From: Bacteroides caecigallinarum
Lineage (GTDB): Bacteria; Bacteroidota; Bacteroidia; Bacteroidales; Bacteroidaceae
Assembly: GCF_016901995.1 (NCBI RefSeq)
Contig: NZ_JACJLE010000036.1
Location: forward strand, 1 to 45,401
DNA length: 45,401 bases
Direction: 5' to 3'
The notes under the pieces are model-generated. The model searched no databases. It was not told the DNA's origin and was given only the letters and a program-made list of their open reading frames with translations. Shown piece after piece: positions 1-7,725 of this stretch; position 1 is the first letter of the stretch, and each line of letters begins with the position of its first letter. The translations under genes and the position numbers were made by a program.

Positions 1-86
<86 letters not shown>

Positions 87-95
87 ATATGAGAG

Positions 96-129
96 ATCCT
101 CGAGGTAGAAATACTTCGGGGATTTTTTG
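96..129 (+). terminator. rho-independent terminator after the 5S gene
   Basis: ATCCTCGA (96-103) pairs with TCGGGGAT (116-123), one G-T pair included, and a run of T follows. The site closes the rRNA operon. Confidence 0.75.
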
Positions 130-169
130 CGTTTATACGCTTTAGATTTTCTCTGCACGGATGTTGCGA

Positions 170-217
170 ATCAACGTAAAAACGGATCAACGTAAAAACG
201 GATCAACGTAAAAACCT
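170..217. repeat. three tandem copies of a 16-bp unit
   Basis: The unit ATCAACGTAAAAACGG occurs at 170-185 and 186-201, and its first 14 bases recur at 202-215. No gene is visible here. The 130-281 stretch is otherwise featureless apart from this short repeat; function unknown. Confidence 0.85.
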
Positions 218-281
218 GAGGAATTCTAGATTTCTGATCTTGAAATTGAACAAGGATAAACGTATGGAATTTGCACCAATA

Positions 282-324
282 AAAATAGCATATGAAACAT
301 CTAAATAATTTCACATGCTATTTT
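282..324. terminator. terminator of nadK
   Basis: AAAATAGCATATGAAA (282-297) pairs with TTTCACATGCTATTTT (309-324) with one G-T pair. Read on the minus strand it directly follows nadK and ends in a T-run, so it is the nadK terminator; the symmetry would also stop transcripts leaving the rRNA operon. Confidence 0.75.
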
Positions 325-346
325 GTATATATGGAATATCTGATTA

Positions 347-1219
347 TTAGATTCTACTATCTGCTCCCCACATCATTTTTTCTCTTAGTGTATTGAAAAA
401 AGTATGGTTGTAGCGTTTTACTATCTTTATAAAGTGGCTAGCTCTTTTTATTATAAGTATTGCTTCTTCATGACAACTTTCACTTCTTCCATCTAAAGAT
501 ATAAGAAAGTTATGACTGCGACTTCCTACTTCAAGTTTTATTTCCCAATCATCGCGTAGGACAATTGGTCTGACATTCAAACTATGTGGAGCTACTGGTG
601 TTATGCAGAGAGTTCCACTTTGTGGTACCATTATAGGACCTCCTACACTTAATGAATATCCTGTAGAACCAGTAGGTGTTGCCACAATCAGACCGTCAGC
701 CTGGTATATATTAAGTAATTCATTATTTACATATGCCTTAATGGTAATCATTGATGAACTGTCTCTTTTCAATACCGCTACTTCATTAAGAGCATATGGA
801 TTTCCTTTAAGAATATTGTTTTCGCATGTCAGTTTTAAGACTCTCCTAGGTTCTGCTATGAATTTCCCTTGATATATTTCGTCAAATGTTTCTTCCATTT
901 CATCCGGTGAGATAGCAGCTAAAAATCCTAAACGTCCTGTATTTATTCCCAATATAGGAATTTCTTTTTCCCCAACGCGACTTGCTGCTTTCAGGAAGGT
1001 ACCATCACCTCCTATGCTTAAAGCCATGTCTGCAGTGAAATTATTACCGTCGAATATTTCCAGACCGCTTAAATCTGTTTGTGTGTGTATTCTTAGAAAT
1101 TCGTAGAATTCATGGCTTATGCATATATTTGCATTCTTCTTTCTCAGAATACTAAGTAAATGAGCAACATGCGCTGATTTGTGCTCTTGATATGTATTCC
1201 CGAAAATAGCAAATCTCAT
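347..1219 (-). CDS. nadK: NAD kinase
   Basis: This cytosolic enzyme phosphorylates NAD to NADP with ATP. The 290-residue product starts [10 protein letters not shown] and carries the family GGDG nucleotide motif at residues 70-73 ([11 protein letters not shown]), the NE pair at 144-145, and the [11 protein letters not shown] substrate motif at 181-191. The frame stays open to 1366, but that would overlap the divergent pdxJ start. The start at 1219 gives the usual length and begins at the conserved first beta strand; an ATG 12 bp upstream is an alternative. A consensus promoter lies about 90 bp upstream (see 1315-1346), so the gene has a long leader. It is transcribed away from pdxJ towards the rRNA operon. 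Confidence 0.97.
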   Translation of the reverse strand: MRFAIFGNTYQEHKSAHVAHLLSILRKKNANICISHEFYEFLRIHTQTDLSGLEIFDGNNFTADMALSIGGDGTFLKAASRVGEKEIPILGINTGRLGFLAAISPDEMEETFDEIYQGKFIAEPRRVLKLTCENNILKGNPYALNEVAVLKRDSSSMITIKAYVNNELLNIYQADGLIVATPTGSTGYSLSVGGPIMVPQSGTLCITPVAPHSLNVRPIVLRDDWEIKLEVGSRSHNFLISLDGRSESCHEEAILIIKRASHFIKIVKRYNHTFFNTLREKMMWGADSRI

Positions 1220-1314
1220 TTCTTTTTGCATAGAGTGTAGCTTATTATCAATCTTTTTTAACCTGTATGTTAGTTGGTTTATAATAAAACCTGCTAACTT
1301 TGCATTCTGATATG

Positions 1315-1346
1315 CAAAGATATAAAAATCATTCATTATGACCAAA
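1315..1346 (-). promoter_or_regulatory. Bacteroidetes-type promoter of nadK
   Basis: On the minus strand the sequence reads TTTG (1346-1343), 20 bp, then TATCTTTG (1322-1315), an exact match to the Bacteroides -33/-7 consensus. The -33 box lies inside the first codons of the divergent pdxJ gene, so the two transcription units overlap head to head. Confidence 0.75.
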
Positions 1347-2051
1347 CTAAGTGTTAATATAAACAAGATTGCTACTTTACGTAATGCCCGTGGAGGTAAT
1401 AACCCTGATGTAGAGAAAGTTGCAATGGATTGTGAGGCATTCGGTGCCGAAGGAATTACTGTACATCCCCGTCCTGACGAACGTCATATCAGGCGTAGCG
1501 ACGTATATGCATTGCGTCCGTTGCTTAGAACCGAGTTTAACATTGAAGGATATCCTTCGGACGATTTTATAGACTTGGTTCTGAAAGTTAAACCTCACCA
1601 GGTGACGCTCGTGCCAGATGCTCCCGACCAAATAACATCGAATTCAGGCTGGGATACAAAAGCCAATCTGGATTTCTTGTCTGATTTGATGGACAGGTTT
1701 GGCGAAGCAGGAATCAGAACTTCCATTTTCGTGGGGACAGATATTGAGATGATAGAATATGCCGCGCGTGCCGGAGCAGACAGAGTGGAGCTATACACTG
1801 AGCCTTATGCGTCGGGTTACAAAAAGAATCGTGAAGAAGCTGTAGCTCCTTTTGTGGAAGCTGCCATGGCTGTTCGCAGGCTGGGAATGGGGCTTAATGC
1901 CGGACACGACCTGAGCCTGGAAAACCTGGAGTATTTTCACAAGAACATTCCATGGCTGGATGAAGTGTCGATAGGTCATGCTTTGGTGTGCGATGCCCTG
2001 TATCTGGGATTGAAGAAAACTATTGAAGAATATAAAAACTGCCTTCGTTAA
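1338..2051 (+). CDS. pdxJ: pyridoxine 5'-phosphate synthase
   Basis: PdxJ condenses 3-amino-1-hydroxyacetone 1-phosphate with deoxyxylulose 5-phosphate to give pyridoxine 5'-phosphate, the ring-closing step of de novo vitamin B6 synthesis. The 237-residue TIM barrel is full length. Visible motifs include the N-terminal [18 protein letters not shown], the [11 protein letters not shown] active-site loop (His43, Arg45), VELYTEP (Glu151) and LNAGHDLS (His190). A TAACTTTG -7 box at 1295-1302 is a likely promoter. The stop is 3 bp before exbB, so pdxJ is probably the first gene of the exbBD-tonB operon, although there is no clear metabolic link between the two functions. Confidence 0.97.
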   Translation: MTKLSVNINKIATLRNARGGNNPDVEKVAMDCEAFGAEGITVHPRPDERHIRRSDVYALRPLLRTEFNIEGYPSDDFIDLVLKVKPHQVTLVPDAPDQITSNSGWDTKANLDFLSDLMDRFGEAGIRTSIFVGTDIEMIEYAARAGADRVELYTEPYASGYKKNREEAVAPFVEAAMAVRRLGMGLNAGHDLSLENLEYFHKNIPWLDEVSIGHALVCDALYLGLKKTIEEYKNCLR

Positions 2052-2054
2052 ATT

Positions 2055-2774
2055 ATGATTACAATGACTTTAATGGCAGCTGCACAGATGGCTGCCGACA
2101 CAATGGCGGGTGCCAATCCGGTTCTGACTCCGGTGGTAGATGGCGAACCGCAAATGAATCTTTGGGATATGGCCCTGAAGGGCGGATGGATAATGGCTGT
2201 ACTGGCTCTGATGTCGGTCATAGCATTTTATATCTTCTTCGAACGTGCTTTCACCATAAGCCGTGCGGCAAAGGAAGATCCTCTGTTTATGGACAGGATA
2301 CGCGACTATATACGCACGGGTGAGGTGAAATCGGCCATCAACTATTGCCGCATAGCGAATACTCCGGCTGCGAGGATGATTGAAAAAGGTATTACGCGTA
2401 TGGGGCACCCTGTGGCAGACGTGCAGGCTGCTATCGAGAATACGGGAAATATTGAGGTGGCAAAGCTGGAGAACGGACTCTCCATAATGGCCACCATCTC
2501 CAGTGGTGCTCCGATGTTGGGATTCCTTGGAACCGTCACCGGTATGGTACAGGCATTCTGGAATATGGCAAATGCGGGTAATAACATTGACATTACACTT
2601 TTGTCGAGTGGTATTTACGAGGCTATGATAACCACGGTGGGTGGTCTGGTGGTTGGTATCGTGACGATGTTTGCCTATAATCATCTGGTCTATAGGATAG
2701 ACAAGGTGGTGAGCCAGATGGAGGCACGCACTATGGCTTTTATGGATTTGTTGAACGAACCTAACGAAAAATAA
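2055..2774 (+). CDS. exbB: ExbB/TolQ-type proton channel subunit
   Basis: This inner-membrane protein of the MotA/TolQ/ExbB family forms, with ExbD, the proton channel that drives TonB. In its 239 residues a periplasmic N-terminus is followed by a first membrane segment at about 46-66 (GWIMAVLALMSVIAFYIFFE), a cytoplasmic loop, and two further helices at about 150-175 and 185-210. The glycine- and threonine-rich stretch GAPMLGFLGTVTGMVQAF and the TTVGGLVVGI segment are typical of the channel helices. It sits 3 bp after pdxJ and 4 bp before exbD, clearly in one operon. Confidence 0.93.
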   Translation: MITMTLMAAAQMAADTMAGANPVLTPVVDGEPQMNLWDMALKGGWIMAVLALMSVIAFYIFFERAFTISRAAKEDPLFMDRIRDYIRTGEVKSAINYCRIANTPAARMIEKGITRMGHPVADVQAAIENTGNIEVAKLENGLSIMATISSGAPMLGFLGTVTGMVQAFWNMANAGNNIDITLLSSGIYEAMITTVGGLVVGIVTMFAYNHLVYRIDKVVSQMEARTMAFMDLLNEPNEK

Positions 2775-2778
2775 TATC

Positions 2779-3195
2779 ATGGCGCTGAAAAGAAGACAAA
2801 GGATATCGCCGGAATTCAGCATGTCGTCGATGACGGACCTGATATTCTTGCTGCTGATATTTTTTATGATTACTTCTACCATGGTTTCGCCAAATGCCAT
2901 AAAGGTGCTGCTCCCTCAGGGATCACAGCAGACATCGGCAAAGCCTATGGCAAGAATTATCATTGACAAGAACTTGAATTATTACGGGGCTTTCGGCAAT
3001 GAGGACGAGATGCCTCTGTTTATAGACGAGGTGACAGGTTTTCTGCAGGACTGTGCCGCCAGGGAGCCTGAAATGTATGTGGCGCTTTATGCCGACGAGT
3101 CTGTCCCTTACAGGGAGATTGTGCGCATATTGAATATTGCAAACGAAAATCATTTTAAAATGGTGTTGGCCACACGTAGGCCGGATAAAAAATGA
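2779..3195 (+). CDS. exbD: ExbD/TolR-type biopolymer transport protein
   Basis: ExbD is the second proton-channel subunit of the TonB energising complex. The 138-residue protein has a short cytoplasmic N-terminus, one membrane helix at about 20-38 (starting TDLIFLLLIFFMITS, with the proton-carrying Asp20 at its cytoplasmic side) and a periplasmic domain. The N-terminal RRQRISPEFSMSSMTDLIF pattern is characteristic. Its stop overlaps the tonB start by 4 bp (ATGA), pointing to translational coupling. Confidence 0.94.
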   Translation: MALKRRQRISPEFSMSSMTDLIFLLLIFFMITSTMVSPNAIKVLLPQGSQQTSAKPMARIIIDKNLNYYGAFGNEDEMPLFIDEVTGFLQDCAAREPEMYVALYADESVPYREIVRILNIANENHFKMVLATRRPDKK

Positions 3196-4034
3196 AAAGA
3201 AGCAAACTGACAGGAATTATAGGAACACTGGCTGTACATGTGCTTGTAGTTGTGTTGCTGGTCTTGCTCCGTCTGGCTGTGCCGGAAAAGCAGGAAGAGG
3301 GAGGTGTGCCTGTTATGATGGGAAATACCGACCTGGCACAAGGAAGCTCGGATCCTTATACTATGACCGAAGTGGATGTTGTCAGCGAGCCACAGCCTGA
3401 AACTCCGAGTGTGCCGGAACCGCGGCCGGAGGTGAAACAGCCTATGATAACACAACAGGATGAACCATCGCTGAAGGTGAAGGAAGAGAAGCCGAAAGAA
3501 AAGAAAAAGACTGAAACCAGGAAAAAAGATACTCCCGAGAAGAAAACAGAAGAAAAGCCTGAAGCGGTAAAGGAAAAAACTGAGGCTGAGAAACGTGTCG
3601 AGGCTGAGAAAGCTGCTGCCCAGGCTGCTGCCAGCAAAATTGCCGGAGCTTTCGGAAAGGGAGCACAGATGGGCAGTAAGGGAACGGCTGCATCGGGTAC
3701 GGGAGTGCAAGGCAGACCGGACGGAAACAGCACGACAGGCGGCACGGCGGGTATGGGAGGATATGGTACTTTCGACCTGAACGGACGTAGCCTGGGACAG
3801 GGTGGCCTGCCGGTGCCGGTATATAATGTGCAGGAAGAGGGCCGCGTGGTGGTGACAATAGTGGTGAACCCGGCAGGACAGGTGATAAGCACAAGCATAA
3901 ACAAGCGTACGAATACGGTTAACCCTGCATTGAGAAAGGCTGCCGAGGATGCGGCGAAAAAAGCGCGTTTCAACGCTGTGGAAGGACCGGACAATCAAAG
4001 TGGTACTATAACGTATTATTTCAGACTTAGATGA
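3192..4034 (+). CDS. tonB: TonB family energy-transducing protein
   Basis: TonB carries energy from the ExbBD channel across the periplasm to outer-membrane receptors. The 280-residue protein has an N-terminal anchor helix at about 8-27 (IIGTLAVHVLVVVLLVLLRL, with the usual His in the helix), a long charged linker rich in Pro, Lys and Glu (about 60-145), a Gly-rich segment (about 155-200) and a C-terminal TonB-like domain (about 205-280) ending ITYYFRLR. It overlaps exbD by 4 bp. The C-terminal domain lacks some hallmarks of classical TonB, so a TolA-like role is possible, but the pairing with exbBD favours TonB. Confidence 0.85.
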   Translation: MKRSKLTGIIGTLAVHVLVVVLLVLLRLAVPEKQEEGGVPVMMGNTDLAQGSSDPYTMTEVDVVSEPQPETPSVPEPRPEVKQPMITQQDEPSLKVKEEKPKEKKKTETRKKDTPEKKTEEKPEAVKEKTEAEKRVEAEKAAAQAAASKIAGAFGKGAQMGSKGTAASGTGVQGRPDGNSTTGGTAGMGGYGTFDLNGRSLGQGGLPVPVYNVQEEGRVVVTIVVNPAGQVISTSINKRTNTVNPALRKAAEDAAKKARFNAVEGPDNQSGTITYYFRLR

Positions 4035-4208
4035 AGGGAATTAATAATTAATAATGAAAAATTAATAATTAACCAACGGTCTGCGAAGCTGATAATGAAG
4101 TCGTCTGCTTATTCTTGACTTTCAGTTAACTTCATTGACTTTTAATTTTTAATTGAATATCATTTTTAATTCTTAATTCTTAATTTTTAATTGAATTAAT
4201 TGAATATC
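4035..4208. repeat. AT-rich low-complexity spacer
   Basis: This spacer is built of variants of AATTAATAATT and TTAATTTTTAATT that can fold back on each other. The 13-mer AATTGAATATCAT occurs at 4151-4163 and 4198-4210, the second copy overlapping the start of the next gene. No gene or clean terminator is seen. Confidence 0.6.
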
Positions 4209-4754
4209 ATGAGACCAATGATTTTTTTGGCTGAGGGATTCGAGGAATCCGAAGCCTTGTTGCCGTTGGATATATTACGCCGCGGTGGAGTGGATGCCAT
4301 TACAGTTTCTGTGTCATCAGATAAAGTAGTGAAAAGTTCGCATGGAGTTCAGATAGTGGCAGACGCAGTGATAAATGAAATCTCTGCTGCCGATGTTCAG
4401 ATGATTATCCTGCCGGGAGGGCTTCCCGGAGCTACAAATCTTGACGCATCGGAGCAGCTTGACAGGCTGATTATGGATTTTGCCTCTGCAGGCAAGCCTC
4501 TGGCTGCCATCTGTGCCGCTCCTATGGTTTATGGCAAGCGTGGCCTGCTCAGAGGAAAGAAGGCTACCTGCTATCCGGGTTTCGACAAGTATCTTGACGG
4601 GGCCGAATATACGGGAGCCTTGGTGGAATGTGTGGATAATTTCATCCTTGGCAAAGGTCCGGCTGCAGCAGCGGAGTTCGGATTTGCCATCCTTGAAAAG
4701 CTGGCCGGTAGCGAAAAGGCTGCCGAGGTGAGAAAAGGTATGCTCTACGCATGA
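4209..4754 (+). CDS. DJ-1/PfpI family protein
   Basis: This 181-residue cytosolic protein belongs to the DJ-1/ThiJ/PfpI superfamily, whose members act as glyoxalases, deglycases, chaperones or redox sensors. It begins [17 protein letters not shown], with the conserved acidic residues at 9-15, and has the nucleophile-elbow cysteine Cys102 in [12 protein letters not shown] and the LPGG loop at about 68-71. I chose the ATG at 4209 over a TTG nine bases upstream because it starts directly at the first beta strand. Its last codons overlap ispD by 4 bp (ATGA), so it is translated with ispD. The precise substrate is unknown. Confidence 0.93.
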   Translation: MRPMIFLAEGFEESEALLPLDILRRGGVDAITVSVSSDKVVKSSHGVQIVADAVINEISAADVQMIILPGGLPGATNLDASEQLDRLIMDFASAGKPLAAICAAPMVYGKRGLLRGKKATCYPGFDKYLDGAEYTGALVECVDNFILGKGPAAAAEFGFAILEKLAGSEKAAEVRKGMLYA

Positions 4755-5437
4755 TGAAGCGCTATGTCATTATAGTGGCAGGGGGGAAGGGCCTGCGTAT
4801 GGGGGCCGACCTGCCCAAGCAGTTCATTCCCCTTGCCGGCAGGCCTGTGCTGATGCGCACGCTGGAGAACTTCGCCACTTGCGGGATGCCGGCGGACATT
4901 GTGCTGGTTCTGCCGCGCGACCATCAGGAGTACTGGCGCAGGCTGTGCGGGGAATATGGCTTCAGGGTGCCGCACCGCATTGCCGACGGGGGCGAGACGA
5001 GGTTTCACTCCGTGCGCAACGGCCTCATGCTGGTGGACGATGATGATGCGGTGGTGGCTGTTCACGACGGTGTGCGTCCGTTCGTGAAGCACGATGTGAT
5101 ACGCCGCTGTTTCGCGATGGCTGCCGCCGGACGGGCCGTGGTGCCTGTTACGGGGGTGGTGGACTCGGTGCGCAGGATGGGGCCGGACGGAAGGAGTGCC
5201 GCCGTGCCGCGCGGAGAGTACAGGCTGGTGCAGACTCCGCAGGTGTTTCCGGCACGCATGCTGAAGGAGGCGTATGCCTGCGGCTACAGCGAGGACTTCA
5301 CCGACGATGCTTCTGTGGTGGAAGCTGCGGGCATAAGTGTGGAGCTGGCGGAAGGAAACAGGGAGAATATAAAAATCACCACGCCTTTTGATCTGATTGT
5401 GGCGGAAGCATTGTGCCGAAGCCGTGTCTGGGAATAA
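4751..5437 (+). CDS. ispD: 2-C-methyl-D-erythritol 4-phosphate cytidylyltransferase
   Basis: IspD transfers CMP from CTP to methylerythritol 4-phosphate, the third step of the non-mevalonate isoprenoid pathway. The 228-residue protein has the nucleotidyltransferase signature [17 protein letters not shown] at about 9-25 with the catalytic Arg16 and Lys23, the [10 protein letters not shown] motif, and LVQTPQVF. It overlaps the DJ-1-like gene by 4 bp and is followed 23 bp later by recG. Codon use is strongly GC-rich compared with genes at 20-27 kb in the window; the GC-rich block continues through recG. Confidence 0.96.
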   Translation: MMKRYVIIVAGGKGLRMGADLPKQFIPLAGRPVLMRTLENFATCGMPADIVLVLPRDHQEYWRRLCGEYGFRVPHRIADGGETRFHSVRNGLMLVDDDDAVVAVHDGVRPFVKHDVIRRCFAMAAAGRAVVPVTGVVDSVRRMGPDGRSAAVPRGEYRLVQTPQVFPARMLKEAYACGYSEDFTDDASVVEAAGISVELAEGNRENIKITTPFDLIVAEALCRSRVWE

Positions 5438-5460
5438 ATGTATAAATCTGAATAGAAATC

Positions 5461-7575
5461 TTGTCATCCGGCCAAATTATCGACTTGTCATCGCGCGACA
5501 TCAAGTTTCTCCCGGGTGTGGGACCGCACAGGGCTGAAATTCTGGAGAAGGAGCTGGGAATCCGTTCCTTCAGGGACTTGCTGTATCATTTCCCGTACAA
5601 GTATGTGGATAGGAGCCGCATATACCGCATATCGGAAATAGACGGCACGATGCCCTACATACAGCTCAAGGGGCAGATTCTGAGTTTCGAGACTTTCGGC
5701 GAGGGAAGGCAGAGGCGTCTGGTGGCGCATTTCTCGGACGGCACGGGGGTGGCGGATCTGGTGTGGTTTCAGGGGATAAAGTTCGTCAGCGGAAAGTACA
5801 GGTGCAGGGAGGAGTATATCGTGTTCGGCAAGCCTACCGTGTTCGGAGGGAGGGTGAACATCGCTCATCCGGATATAGACAGTGCCGACGGTGTGACGCT
5901 TTCTGCCATGGGCCTGAGGCCGTATTACAACACTACGGAGAGGATGAAGAGGATGAACATTTCGTCGGGCGCAATAGAGAAGCTGGTGGCGAACCTTTTC
6001 GCGGTGATTGGCGACGATGCGGTGGAGGAGACTCTGAGCGGGGGGATTATTTCGGCCAATGGCCTTATGCCTCTTATGGAGGCGCTGCGCAATGTGCATT
6101 TCCCGCGAAATCCGGAGGTGCTCAGGCGGGCGCAATACAGGCTGAAGTTTGAGGAACTGTTCTATATACAGCTTAACATCCTGCGCTTCTCGCGCGAGAG
6201 GAGGAACCGTTTCGGCGGAATAGTGTTCGGCAGGGTGGGCGAGAATTTCAATACTTTTTATTCGGAGTATCTGCCTTTCAGCCTTACGGGGGCGCAGAAA
6301 AGGGTGGTGCGCGAGATGCGGCGCGACATGGGCAGCGGACGGCAGATGAACCGCCTGCTGCAGGGCGATGTGGGCAGCGGAAAGACGCTTGTCGCACTGA
6401 TGGCCATGCTCATAGCTACGGACAACGGTTGCCAGGCGTGCATGATGGCGCCCACGGAGATTCTGGCGTCGCAGCACTACGAGACGCTGTGCCGTTTTCT
6501 TGACGGGATGAGTGTCAGGGTGGAGCTGCTGACGGGCTCGGTAAAGGGGAAGAAAAGAGAGACAATATTGAGGGATCTTATGGCCGGCACGGTGAATATC
6601 CTGGTGGGTACGCATGCCGTGATAGAGGATACTGTGGGCTTTGCGTCGCTGGGGCTGGTGATTATCGACGAGCAGCACCGCTTCGGAGTGGAGCAGAGGG
6701 CAAGGCTGTGGGCGAAGAACAAGGTGTTGCCCCATGTGCTGGTGATGACTGCCACGCCCATTCCGCGCACGCTGGCAATGACGCTTTACGGCGACCTGGA
6801 TGTGTCGGTGATAGACGAGCTGCCTCCGGGCAGGAAGCCGGTGACCACCGTTCACCGTTTCGACTCGACCAGGGCTTCGATGTATGAGTTCGTGCGCGGG
6901 CAGTTGCGCATGGGGCGCCAGGCGTATATCGTCTATCCTCTGATACAGGAGAGCGAGAAGATGGATATCAGAAATCTTGAGGACGGATATGCCACGGTGT
7001 GCGAGGTGTTTCCGGAGTACAGGATAAGCCGTGTGCACGGCAAGATGAAACCGGCGGAGAAGGATGAGGAGATGCGCCGCTTCGTGCAGGGCGAGACTCA
7101 GATTATGGTGGCCACTACGGTGATCGAGGTTGGGGTGAATGTGCCCAATGCCTCGGTGATGGTGATTGAGAACGCCGAACGCTTCGGCCTCTCGCAGCTG
7201 CATCAGCTCAGGGGAAGAGTAGGCAGAGGAGCGGACCAGTCGTACTGCATCCTGATGACGGGATACAAGCTTTCGGAGGAGACGCGCAAGAGAATTCAGA
7301 TTATGGTGGATACGAACGACGGCTTCGAGATTGCGGAGGCGGACCTGAAGCTGCGCGGACCGGGCGACATCGAGGGTACGCAGCAGAGTGGGGTGGCTTT
7401 CGACCTGAAGATAGCAAATCTGGCTCGCGACGGACAGCTGCTGCAGTATGTGCGCGAGGTGGCCGAACGTATCATCGACGACGATCCGCAGGCCACCGGA
7501 CCGGAGAATGCAGTGGTGTGGCGACATCTGGCGGAAATCAGAAAAAGGAATGTTGACTGGTCGGCAATATCATAG
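5461..7575 (+). CDS. recG: ATP-dependent DNA helicase RecG
   Basis: RecG is a branched-DNA translocase that regresses stalled forks and processes recombination intermediates. The product is about 704 residues, the normal length. It has the N-terminal FLPGVGP and YHFPYKYVDRSRIY motifs, the wedge/OB domain (about 60-160), Walker A GDVGSGKT at 302-309, the DEQH box at 403-406, TATPIPRTLAM, and the C-terminal QLRGRVGRG motif. No ATG is available: the upstream in-frame stop is at 5449-5451 and the next ATG comes some 60 codons in. Initiation is therefore probably at TTG 5461, or at a second TTG at 5485. It is the last gene of the DJ-1/ispD/recG run. Confidence 0.95.
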   Translation: MSSGQIIDLSSRDIKFLPGVGPHRAEILEKELGIRSFRDLLYHFPYKYVDRSRIYRISEIDGTMPYIQLKGQILSFETFGEGRQRRLVAHFSDGTGVADLVWFQGIKFVSGKYRCREEYIVFGKPTVFGGRVNIAHPDIDSADGVTLSAMGLRPYYNTTERMKRMNISSGAIEKLVANLFAVIGDDAVEETLSGGIISANGLMPLMEALRNVHFPRNPEVLRRAQYRLKFEELFYIQLNILRFSRERRNRFGGIVFGRVGENFNTFYSEYLPFSLTGAQKRVVREMRRDMGSGRQMNRLLQGDVGSGKTLVALMAMLIATDNGCQACMMAPTEILASQHYETLCRFLDGMSVRVELLTGSVKGKKRETILRDLMAGTVNILVGTHAVIEDTVGFASLGLVIIDEQHRFGVEQRARLWAKNKVLPHVLVMTATPIPRTLAMTLYGDLDVSVIDELPPGRKPVTTVHRFDSTRASMYEFVRGQLRMGRQAYIVYPLIQESEKMDIRNLEDGYATVCEVFPEYRISRVHGKMKPAEKDEEMRRFVQGETQIMVATTVIEVGVNVPNASVMVIENAERFGLSQLHQLRGRVGRGADQSYCILMTGYKLSEETRKRIQIMVDTNDGFEIAEADLKLRGPGDIEGTQQSGVAFDLKIANLARDGQLLQYVREVAERIIDDDPQATGPENAVVWRHLAEIRKRNVDWSAIS

Positions 7576-7589
7576 AAATATGGCGTTTC

Positions 7590-7646
7590 GGGGCGCAATG
7601 TAACATACGGCAAAGTTTTTGTTACATTGCTCCCCGCGTATGTTAC
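7590..7646 (+). terminator. recG terminator region with two competing hairpins
   Basis: GGGGCGCAATGTAACA (7590-7605) pairs with TGTTACATTGCTCCCC (7620-7635), 15 of 16 positions. The overlapping segment GTAACATAC (7600-7608) can instead pair perfectly with GTATGTTAC (7638-7646). The two structures exclude each other. There is no T-run after either hairpin. Confidence 0.55.
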
Positions 7647-7698
7647 CTCTCCAAAACCCTTTGTATCATACGGATATACGGGTGGGCGCGGTTTTATG

Positions 7699-7706
7699 TA
7701 TCTTTG
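7699..7706 (+). promoter_or_regulatory. -7 box before the acetylesterase gene
   Basis: TATCTTTG lies 19 bp before the start codon at 7726 and fits the Bacteroidetes -7 box. No TTTG is found at the proper distance upstream, so this may depend on an activator. Confidence 0.5.
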
Positions 7707-7725
7707 CCTTAAAACCAGATATATC

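Noticed and set aside
170..217. CRISPR-like tandem repeat
   Set aside because: The copies are directly adjacent without spacers and there are only three; no cas gene is present.
3150..3998. Long minus-strand reading frames opposite tonB, and others opposite recG, aguA and the esterase-symporter region
   Set aside because: They are shadows of strongly coding plus-strand genes, with low-complexity or His/Arg-rich products and no family motifs.
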